A stretch of DNA of 64,000 bases from positions 62,001-126,000 of the forward strand of contig NZ_CP108416.1 of NCBI RefSeq assembly GCF_035978755.1, given 5' to 3'. Made by a program: the position numbers and the translations under genes. Positions within the stretch are counted from its first letter, which is position 1. Every line of letters begins with the position of its first letter. Below the pieces are notes generated by a model that worked only from the letters and a program-made list of their open reading frames with translations, searched no databases and was not told the origin of the DNA. This DNA is from Streptomyces sp. NBC_01298 (GTDB lineage: Bacteria; Actinomycetota; Actinomycetes; Streptomycetales; Streptomycetaceae). Shown piece after piece: positions 1-6,786 of this stretch.

Positions 1-2881
1 CGCTCTGCTGCAGCAGTTCGGCAGCCGTTTGATCACTGAGCAGGTCGCGGTCGTACACGCACGTGAGCACCAGGCCGCCCGCGCTGTCGTGCTGGGCGAG
101 CAGCCCGATCGGCGGCACGGAGCGGGCCGGTATGGAACCGAGGGGAGCGATCTCGATGCCGTGGGCGGCGAGTTCCTCCGCCAGACCCGCCACCGGATGC
201 GGCGGATCCTCGAAGACGACGACCGTACCGACGGAGCCGGCGTCCTGGCCCTGCCCGCTCCACGCACGGATCCACTCGTCGGGGACCCATTCGTAGGCCG
301 CCATGTCCAGTACGCGGTCGCGGAGTCGCCGCAGGAGGTCGGCAACGGTGCCCGCCGGGTCCACCTCGACGGACATCGGCAGGGGATTGCGCAGCGGACC
401 CGGCATCCCGGCCACGTCATCGAGCGGTATGCCGCGTCCCGAGACGGTCACCGCGAAGGAGACCGGGGCCGGCCCGGTGGTACCGGAAGCCCGGTGGATC
501 AGCAGCGCCCAGACCGCCTGCAGCACGCTGCTCTCCGCGGCTCCCCAGGTGCCCGCCCAGTGCGCGAGGCGGGCGGCCTCCCCGGGCGCGAGGCGCAGCC
601 GGGCCCGGCCCACGCCGGTCAGGCCGGTGGCCCCTGAGGGGCGCCCGGGCCAGGACGCGAGCGCGCCGGACGGCATCGAGCGCGCCCAGAACCCACGTGC
701 GGGCTCGATGTCCTGGGATGCGATCCACGCGGTGTAGTCGGACAGGTTGGGCCTGCGCTCGCCTCCGGGCAGCGTGCCGCCCGCGAGATAGGCCCGGTAG
801 AACTCGCGCAGCAGGATGTGCGCGCTCCAGTTGTCGAGCAGCGCCCGATGGTAGGTGAGCACGATCCGGGTGGGGCCGGCGGCACCGGTGGGCGGGGGCT
901 CCTCCACGTCCAGCAAGGTGAGGCGCAGCGCTCCAGCGCGCCGCAGGTCGAAGCCACGCAGCCGGTCGCGCTCCAGGAGGGAGGACCAGTCGTCTCCGTG
1001 ATGGACCTGGCTGGTGATCTCGGGTGCGACCCTGCTGTGCACCATGAGCTGGGGTTCGGGGCCGCCCGTGAACCCGGTGCGCAGCACCGCCTCGCGGTCG
1101 AAGACGGACTGCCACGCCGCTGCGAAGCGTTCGGCGTCGAGCGGGCCGCGCCAGGACCACACGAGCTGCTCGATATGACGGCCGGTGCCCGGCCGTCCAT
1201 CACCGCTCCGATAGAGCGCCGACTGCTGCGGAGTCGCCCGGAAGACGGCCGAGATCGGGGCGGTGGACGCCGCGGCCAGATCCCGCAGCACGTCCCGCAG
1301 CACCCCGCCCAGGGCGGCGACCGCGGTCTCCGAGATCCCTTCGCCATGACCGGAGACCCAGTCCAGGCCGACGTGCAGCCTGCCGTCGGCCACCCCGACA
1401 TGCGCCTCGACAGCGTGCACGGGACGGCGCGGTGCGCCGCCGTTCACGGCCCCGGACCATCCGGAGAGCGCTTCGCCCGGGTCGTGCAGCACCAGGCACC
1501 CCTGGGCGGGCTCCAGCATGCTCATGGCAGCGCGCACCAGGGGGTCGGTGCTCCACTCGCGGCAGGCCCCGAAGCCCGCGCCGCCCGCTGCGCCCCCGCC
1601 CGCGGTGGCCAGGCGACCGGCCAGGGCGGCCAGCTGGTCCAGAAGGCCTAGGCCGGGACGCAGCGTGAGATGGACCGGGTACGGCTCGGTGAGGCGGCCC
1701 ACGTGGCGCCGCAGGCTCCGCCGGTCCGCCCGCGGGTCGCTGCGTACGTCGAAGGAGGCCTCGTAGACGCCTTGCCAGCGGGCGAGGGCCAGAGCGAACA
1801 CACCGGTCAGCACCTGGCCGGTGGTCAGATCGAACCGCTGGGCCATGCCGTGGACGATCCGGTCTGTGGCTCCCGCGCCCAGAACGAAGCCGGTGTGCCG
1901 GCTCTGTCCGGGACCGCTGTCGCGCTCCGCGGCCGGGGTGGTGCCGGCTCTCCCGCCCGGCGGTGTCACCGGGGCGGGCGGGAGGGAACCGGCCGCCCGT
2001 GACCTGCGCCCGGCAACCGCGGTCCAGTGCCGGACCTCGGCGGGATCGTCGGCCAGGTCCTTCAACTCGGCGACCCAGCGCGCGAGAGCGTCGGGCGCGG
2101 GCTCTGCTTCCGTCCGGGGTCCGGCGGTGCCCGTGGCGAGGAGGGTGGCCACGTCGTCGTGAAGGATCCGCCAGGACGCGGCGTCCACGACGATTTCGTG
2201 GACGATCAGTACAAGGCGGTCGGCACACGGTCCGGACGGGCGGCGGTCCCGGGCGAGCAGAGCCCGCAGCTGGATACCGCTGTGCGTGTCGAGGGTGCGG
2301 CCGACCGAAGCGACGGCCGCGTCGAAGGCGGCCTCGTCGGCGAACTCCGCCTCCACCAGAAGGTCCGGGTGGTCCGCGGACCCTGTCGGCGAGCCTGCCG
2401 CCCGGGTCAGCCGGCCGCCGACGGTGTCGAGGCCGAACAGCAGGTGCGGGTGGGCGCCCGCCACGGCACGCAGCGCCTCGCGCACGGCACCTGTGTCCAG
2501 CGAGCCACCCGGCTCGATGAACATCGCCTCGTAGCGCCGGCCTCGGGGCTGGGCCAGGGCAGCGCCCTGAGCGGGGCTGAGGGGACGCTCGTCCCCGGGC
2601 GGGCGGGTAACCAGGTCCGCGATGCGCCCGACGACGGACGCGGTGGACGATCCCTCCGGCATGGTGAGCCGCAGTGTGTGGTGGTCGGGTCCGTGCCGCA
2701 GCAGCCGGTGCTGCCAGAGGGGCCGGCCCGGGTCACCGGAGGCGAGCTCGCCCAGCAGGTTCTTCAGCGCGCCGGTGTCGAGCGGCCCGCGCAGCTCGAG
2801 CTCCCACACGGCGGTGCTTGAGGGGGGCCCGGGATCTACCACCACGGAGATCGCCGCGTGTGAGGAGCGGGGAGCAGTCAT
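1..2881 (-). CDS. NRPS-like protein with epimerization-like and condensation-like domains (3' end outside the window)
   Basis: The reading frame is open from ATG 2881 to the left edge, so about 960 residues are visible and the C-terminus is missing. Residues about 90-500 resemble an NRPS epimerization or condensation domain, with a PLSPAQ start, an IVVDAASWRIL core and a VGRLTEPYPVHL segment. Residues about 530-960 resemble a second condensation domain. The catalytic HHxxxD motif is altered in both: H228-E229-x3-D233 in the first and H678-R679-x3-D683 in the second, so the second, catalytic His is replaced each time. No adenylation or carrier domain is seen in the visible part. The start has no convincing ribosome site but overlaps the stop of a short upstream frame (ATGA), which suggests coupled translation. 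By family it should act on carrier-bound acyl groups. With both His residues missing it may be structural or use other chemistry. The domain calls are firm; the function is not. Confidence 0.8.
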   Translation of the reverse strand, partial: MTAPRSSHAAISVVVDPGPPSSTAVWELELRGPLDTGALKNLLGELASGDPGRPLWQHRLLRHGPDHHTLRLTMPEGSSTASVVGRIADLVTRPPGDERPLSPAQGAALAQPRGRRYEAMFIEPGGSLDTGAVREALRAVAGAHPHLLFGLDTVGGRLTRAAGSPTGSADHPDLLVEAEFADEAAFDAAVASVGRTLDTHSGIQLRALLARDRRPSGPCADRLVLIVHEIVVDAASWRILHDDVATLLATGTAGPRTEAEPAPDALARWVAELKDLADDPAEVRHWTAVAGRRSRAAGSLPPAPVTPPGGRAGTTPAAERDSGPGQSRHTGFVLGAGATDRIVHGMAQRFDLTTGQVLTGVFALALARWQGVYEASFDVRSDPRADRRSLRRHVGRLTEPYPVHLTLRPGLGLLDQLAALAGRLATAGGGAAGGAGFGACREWSTDPLVRAAMSMLEPAQGCLVLHDPGEALSGWSGAVNGGAPRRPVHAVEAHVGVADGRLHVGLDWVSGHGEGISETAVAALGGVLRDVLRDLAAASTAPISAVFRATPQQSALYRSGDGRPGTGRHIEQLVWSWRGPLDAERFAAAWQSVFDREAVLRTGFTGGPEPQLMVHSRVAPEITSQVHHGDDWSSLLERDRLRGFDLRRAGALRLTLLDVEEPPPTGAAGPTRIVLTYHRALLDNWSAHILLREFYRAYLAGGTLPGGERRPNLSDYTAWIASQDIEPARGFWARSMPSGALASWPGRPSGATGLTGVGRARLRLAPGEAARLAHWAGTWGAAESSVLQAVWALLIHRASGTTGPAPVSFAVTVSGRGIPLDDVAGMPGPLRNPLPMSVEVDPAGTVADLLRRLRDRVLDMAAYEWVPDEWIRAWSGQGQDAGSVGTVVVFEDPPHPVAGLAEELAAHGIEIAPLGSIPARSVPPIGLLAQHDSAGGLVLTCVYDRDLLSDQTAAELLQQS

Positions 2882-3093
2882 GCGCGTTCTGGGACGGACG
2901 GTCCGCTGCGGCTGGCAGGGGCCCCCCTCTCCTCTCTGTGGACGCTGGATAAGTGCACAAGATGACGCATGCCCGACCCGGGTGGAACGTCCGGGTACGA
3001 CTCCGGCCCGGTGCCCGGACGGAAGAAGTCCGTACGGCTCGAGCGACAACGGCAGGTTCCTTCGGGGGCCGTGCCGTAGTTCCTCGCTTCCAT
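2878..3093 (-). CDS. Small hypothetical protein (71 aa) with a TTA codon, coupled to the NRPS-like gene
   Basis: The frame starts at ATG 3093 behind a near-perfect ribosome site (AGGAGGA, 3 nt before ATG) and ends in a TGA that overlaps the ATG of the NRPS-like gene. The product is Arg, Ser and Pro rich, with CRC near residue 14, and matches no family I recognise. Third positions are GC-rich over the first 40 codons and then weaken. Codon 47 or so is TTA, the codon read by the bldA tRNA in Streptomyces, which would make translation development-dependent. The strong ribosome site and the ATGA overlap are the reasons to list it. It could instead be a leader frame that only delivers ribosomes to the downstream gene. 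Confidence 0.35.
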   Translation of the reverse strand: MEARNYGTAPEGTCRCRSSRTDFFRPGTGPESYPDVPPGSGMRHLVHLSSVHREERGAPASRSGPSVPERA

Positions 3094-3279
3094 GACTCCT
3101 CCTTGTCCGCACGTGTCCACAACCGTCGGATTGGCCACGCTAGCCCCAAGAGGAAACCGGAGTCCGTTTTCCCGAGCGGGTGTACAGCGGCGCCCGAGCG
3201 GTGCAGCAGGCACCGGGCAGACGGACAGGGAAGGACAGGGAAGGAGGGAGCAGTCCTGGGAAGCCTCCTCGCCGCGCCG

Positions 3280-4233
3280 TCACAGCATGCGGACGGCACT
3301 TTCCGCGTGCTTCTTCGCCTGCGCCAGCAGGGCCAGGCTCCTGCCGCCGAGCGACGCGCGCACGTGTCTGCGGGCGTGTGCGAGGCTCGTGTGCTCGCCC
3401 AGCACCGCGGAGATGGCCTCTTCGCGCAGTACGACGCTGTGCTGGGCGATCACGGTCACCCCCGTCTCGTCCGGGATGACGGACCATTCACCGGTGTGGG
3501 CCTCGAGCAGGAGCGGGGGCGTCGTCTGCTTGTAGATGATGCGGCCCGCGTGCGGGAAGCAGATCCGCACCGAATCGGTGGTCTCCGGGCCGTGCTCGGT
3601 CGCCGTCTCCATGCTCATGCGCTGGACGCCGGGTGCGTACTCGCTGAGGTCTACCCCGGTGACGTGCGGCACCCGCCCGGGCCAGTCCGCGGCCTGGTAC
3701 AGGAAGTCGTAGACGAGCTCGGCCGGACCGGTGATGCGCATCGAGTCCTCGAAGGACATCACCAGCTCGTCCAGGCGAGTCCACCGTTCGGCGAAGTGCT
3801 TCAGATCGGCGAGCTGGGTGCGGCTGGCCCCTGCGGTGGCTCGCTCCACCCATGCCACGTCATCGGGCAGGTCGCTGGTCATGCCGAAGGCGTACAGCAG
3901 GTCCAGCGTCGACTCGTGCGAACCCCTGGGGCTGACGCTCAGGACACCGCCCATCGAGTCCAGCGGGGCCGAGGACACGTCCTGCCGGAACTCGACGCGG
4001 CGCTCCACCGGGTCCAAGCGCCGCCAGGAGAACCACGACTCCAGCCGGCCGTCGATGAGGGACCACATCCGTAGCCGCTCCCGCTCGCCGTCGAGCTCCA
4101 GCGGTTCCACGTGGATGATCGGGGAGAAGTAGAGCGGCCACTTCACCGCGTCGGCGAGCAGTCCGTAGACCACGCCGGCGGGTGCGGCCACACGGACCTT
4201 GAACGTGGTCTTGTCCGCGTGCTCAGCAATCAC
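3280..4233 (-). CDS. Di-domain aromatase/cyclase of aromatic polyketide biosynthesis
   Basis: A 317-residue protein made of two SRPBCC/START-like halves (about 1-150 and 160-317), the layout of di-domain polyketide aromatase/cyclases. Each half carries the family pattern, for example a VxxPAxxVYxLLxDAxxWPxYFSPI stretch near residue 15 and PAELVYDFLYQAADWP in the second half. Such enzymes close and aromatise the first ring of a nascent polyketide released on an ACP by a type II PKS. GTG 4233 is the start because AGGAGAGG lies just upstream. The gene follows the thioesterase homologue on the same strand (136 bp gap) and precedes the NRPS-like gene. It is the main evidence that the cluster to the left makes an aromatic polyketide; the ketosynthase genes are not in this window. 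Confidence 0.88.
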   Translation of the reverse strand: MIAEHADKTTFKVRVAAPAGVVYGLLADAVKWPLYFSPIIHVEPLELDGERERLRMWSLIDGRLESWFSWRRLDPVERRVEFRQDVSSAPLDSMGGVLSVSPRGSHESTLDLLYAFGMTSDLPDDVAWVERATAGASRTQLADLKHFAERWTRLDELVMSFEDSMRITGPAELVYDFLYQAADWPGRVPHVTGVDLSEYAPGVQRMSMETATEHGPETTDSVRICFPHAGRIIYKQTTPPLLLEAHTGEWSVIPDETGVTVIAQHSVVLREEAISAVLGEHTSLAHARRHVRASLGGRSLALLAQAKKHAESAVRML

Positions 4234-4369
4234 CTGAACACCTCTCCTCACAATGCGCCGACGGTGACGCGAACAGAACCCAGCGGCAGGATCGAGACCG
4301 CTGGAGTACAAGCGGGTGAGCGCGCGTCCCAAGTGGTCCTCGCGCTCGGGTCCGACGGGCCGGACGGTC

Positions 4370-5119
4370 TCAGGCGACGGGCACGGGCTGCCGGGCGAGG
4401 CGGTGGGCCACCCGGCAGGCCCGGCCCAGCAGCCGGGGCAGTCCGTGTCCGCCTGCGAAGAAGTGGTGGCCGGGGACCACGCGTAGCCGGGCGGGACCCT
4501 CGGTCCAGCGGCGCCAGCCATCGGCGATCTCAGGCGGTGCCAGGGGGTTGTCCTGCGAAGCCACGACGAGCAGCGGAGTGGTCAGCGGTCCCGCGGGGGA
4601 GGGTTCACGGGCCGCCTCTTCCAGGGACCGCGCGAGTTCCAGGTCCACGCGGAGCACCGGGAGCATGGCCCGGAGCAAGATTCCCTCGTCGCTGGAGGCC
4701 GGCACGGCGCCGTTTCCGTCCAGGATGCCCAACAGCTCGATGTCCGTCTTCCCGCGCACGTCGGGCAGTCCCGAGGAGATGTGCGGAGGCTGACAGGCAC
4801 CGACGGCGAGCAGGGCGGGGCCGGGCAGGCCCGCCTCCTGCAAGGCGCGCGCGAGGGTGAAGGCGACCATCGCACCGAGACCTTGCCCGTAGAAGGCGTA
4901 CGGGCCCGAGTCCGGATCGGCGAACCGGGGCAGCTGGTCGGCGAGCAGTGCCTCACGTGTGGTCACGCGCGGTTCGGCACGACGCCCCGCGCTGCCGGGG
5001 AGGACGGCCGGTACCGGCTCCACGCCACGGCCGGTACTCGGCCTCCAGCCGCTGAATACCGAGACGCCCTCCGCGGAGTGCGCGAAACAGTGGAGCCGCA
5101 CTGGCTGTTCTTCCGACAT
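4370..5119 (-). CDS. Type II thioesterase homologue lacking the nucleophilic serine
   Basis: A 249-residue alpha/beta-hydrolase of the type II thioesterase family, which normally removes wrong acyl groups from carrier proteins of PKS and NRPS lines. Family landmarks are present: the LPGSAGRRAEP stretch near residue 40-50 (usually LPGRGxRxxEP), Asp190 in LLVVASQD, and His218/His219 before FFAGG. The nucleophile elbow, normally GHSMG, reads G78-Q-G80-L-G82, so the catalytic Ser is Gly (codon GGT). As read, the protein should not form an acyl enzyme. It may be a binding or scaffolding relic, or use another mechanism. A 7+4+7 bp heptamer pair lies about 60-80 bp upstream. Confidence 0.85.
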   Translation of the reverse strand: MSEEQPVRLHCFAHSAEGVSVFSGWRPSTGRGVEPVPAVLPGSAGRRAEPRVTTREALLADQLPRFADPDSGPYAFYGQGLGAMVAFTLARALQEAGLPGPALLAVGACQPPHISSGLPDVRGKTDIELLGILDGNGAVPASSDEGILLRAMLPVLRVDLELARSLEEAAREPSPAGPLTTPLLVVASQDNPLAPPEIADGWRRWTEGPARLRVVPGHHFFAGGHGLPRLLGRACRVAHRLARQPVPVA

Positions 5120-5180
5120 GGCATCCTCCTCTACCTCCGCCCCTGGCCGTACGAGGCGGGGTTCGAGAATCGCCGTACCG

Positions 5181-5198
5181 TCTCGAGTAACCCTTGAG
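5181..5198 (-). promoter_or_regulatory. SARP-type heptamer pair upstream of the thioesterase gene
   Basis: On the minus strand two heptamers, CTCAAGG and CTCGAGA, are separated by 4 bp, giving the 11-bp period typical of SARP operators. A GATTCT hexamer that could serve as a -10 box begins about 9 bp further downstream. This is inferred from spacing only. Confidence 0.45.
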
Positions 5199-5245
5199 GA
5201 CCAGCCGAGACCGTTGGCCCGAGGGATCGCGCCTGCCGCGTTCCG

Positions 5246-6067
5246 TCAGGCCGCGTAGCGGTCGAACGTGGACCCGCGCCGCGGTCCGGCGGCCACTTGG
5301 AGCTCCGGGTCGACCGCGAGCATGGCCTGGTGCAGGCGCTGCAACTGCGGCGAGGGGTCCACACCGAGCTCTTCGACGAGCCGCTCCCGCAGCTTCCGGT
5401 AGACATCCAGGGCGGAGGCCTGCCGCCCTGACCTGTACATGGCCAGCATGGCCTGCGCGTGCAGGCCCTCGTGCTGGGGATGGCGTGCGATCAAGTCCGC
5501 GAGTTCGACGACGAGTTCGGTGTGCCGGCTGAGGCGCAGATCCGCGTCGATCCTCCGCTCGATCGTCACCAACCGGGACTCCTCGAGACGCATGACCTCT
5601 ATCTCCAGGATCGGACCGAGTCGTATGTCCACCAGGGCGGGGCCTTGCCACAGGGCCAGGGCCTGGCGGAATAATCGGGCCGCGCGTTCGTCCTCGCCCC
5701 GTTCGAAGGCCTCCCGGCCTTCGACGACCAGCCGCTCATAGGGATGGACGTCCACGGACTCCGGGGGAACCTGCAGCATGTAGCCGCCGTGCCGGGTTGC
5801 CAGAACGTTCTTCGCGGCACCTGGCGCATCGGGTCCCATCGCGGTACCCAGGCAGCGCCGGAGCTGCATGACGTACGTCTGCAGCGTCGTCATCGCGCTC
5901 GGTGGCGGCTCCGTTCCCCAGATCTCTTCCATCAGCGTCGAAACGGGCACGATGCGGCCCGGGTAGAGGGCGAGCAACGCGAATAGTTTTCTCGGCTTTC
6001 CCGCGGTCGGCAAGATCGACCCCCCGTTCACGGCGGCACACAGCGGACCCAGAAGCTGAATTTCCAT
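5246..6067 (-). CDS. SARP-family pathway activator (copy 1)
   Basis: A 273-residue Streptomyces antibiotic regulatory protein. An OmpR-type winged-helix domain fills residues 1-95 (MEIQLLGPL start, LMEEIWG, TTLQTYVMQLRR) and a bacterial transcriptional activation domain fills about 97-250. ATG 6067 follows GGAGGA at good spacing; longer in-frame starts have no ribosome site. The protein is closely similar over its full length to the SARP at 9416-10237, both 273 aa and ending in RYAA or LYAA, so the two are recent paralogues. Three heptamers with 4-bp spacers lie about 90-120 bp upstream. It lies just upstream of the thioesterase homologue on the same strand and probably activates this cluster. 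Confidence 0.92.
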   Translation of the reverse strand: MEIQLLGPLCAAVNGGSILPTAGKPRKLFALLALYPGRIVPVSTLMEEIWGTEPPPSAMTTLQTYVMQLRRCLGTAMGPDAPGAAKNVLATRHGGYMLQVPPESVDVHPYERLVVEGREAFERGEDERAARLFRQALALWQGPALVDIRLGPILEIEVMRLEESRLVTIERRIDADLRLSRHTELVVELADLIARHPQHEGLHAQAMLAMYRSGRQASALDVYRKLRERLVEELGVDPSPQLQRLHQAMLAVDPELQVAAGPRRGSTFDRYAA

Positions 6068-6395
6068 GGCTTCCTCCGTTCGTCGTCTGGTACTCGCCAT
6101 GATGGAAAGTCGTCGGCGAACTGGCACGCTAGCCGTACCCATACCAGGTGTGCCGGATCCTTCAACGGAACTTGAGCGGCCTTCAAAGAGGAAGCAAGAG
6201 CGTCACAGCGACCGCATATTGTTCCAAACGCACGGGATGGCAGGGCGCCGACGAGTTCGTATTCGTCGCACGAGCCGCTCTCGACCCGGGATCCACTCTT
6301 GCTCGAGGCCGTCCGGGCATGACAGTCGGGACAGCGCCCGCACGACACCGAAAAGCACCGGAATCAACCGTACGAACAAGCCCTGGAGGGGCGCC
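6068..6395. other. Divergent promoter region between SARP copy 1 and the carrier-like gene
   Basis: 328 bp without a supported gene. It contains the heptamer array listed separately and a TAGCGT hexamer (minus strand, 6126-6131) that may be the -10 box for SARP copy 1. Confidence 0.5.
6159..6187 (-). promoter_or_regulatory. Three SARP-type heptamers with exact 4-bp spacers
   Basis: Reading the minus strand: TTTGAAG, 4 bp, CTCAAGT, 4 bp, TTGAAGG. The 7+4+7+4+7 arrangement is the standard layout of SARP binding sites. It lies upstream of SARP copy 1, which suggests auto- or cross-regulation by SARPs. Confidence 0.55.
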
Positions 6396-6704
6396 ATGAC
6401 GAGCCAGAAGTCTCACATGCGCACAGCCGAGATGGTTTCCCGGGCCTGGGCGGAGGCACATTCCATGACCTGCGCCGACCCGGGCCACGCCCATCGCCCT
6501 CCCGGCGAGCTGACGGCCGCCGCTCTGACCGCGCACGGCAGGCTTTCGGCGGTGCTGGGCCGGAGCATTCCGTTCACCGCACTCGGACCGGGCGGCGGTG
6601 TGCGGGGGCTCGCGAGCTTCCTCGCGGTCTACGCCGCCCAGCAGGAGGAGCAGGACGCGCCCGGTCGGACCGCCGACGCCGCTCTGGAACGACGCTGCAT
6701 GTGA
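6396..6704 (+). CDS. Carrier-protein-like small protein without the phosphopantetheine serine
   Basis: A 102-residue protein starting at ATG 6396 behind GGAGGG. I read residues 13-80 as a divergent peptidyl or acyl carrier fold: a VSRAWAEAH helix, then L39-TAAALTAHGRLSAVLGR, then SIPFTAL and VRGLASFLAVYA, which match the second and third helices of carrier domains. The usual (G/D)xS-L motif reads P-G37-E38-L39, so Glu stands where the phosphopantetheinylated Ser should be. If the fold is right, the protein cannot be loaded. It is transcribed divergently from SARP copy 1. The assignment is by pattern only; it may instead be an unrelated helical protein. Confidence 0.45.
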   Translation: MTSQKSHMRTAEMVSRAWAEAHSMTCADPGHAHRPPGELTAAALTAHGRLSAVLGRSIPFTALGPGGGVRGLASFLAVYAAQQEEQDAPGRTADAALERRCM

Positions 6705-6732
6705 GCTCGACGTTCCGCGGCGCTCGGGGGGG

Positions 6733-6781
6733 AAAAAAATGACGGGCCCGGCGGTTCCTCACAGGGAACCGCCGGGCCCGT
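6733..6781 (-). terminator. Intrinsic terminator of the Fe-S oxidoreductase gene
   Basis: A 17-bp perfect stem (arms 6742-6758 and 6765-6781, 6-nt loop) is followed in the minus direction by a run of seven T. It lies directly downstream of the Fe-S gene stop and also faces the end of the carrier-like gene. Confidence 0.9.
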
Positions 6782-6786
6782 AGGGA

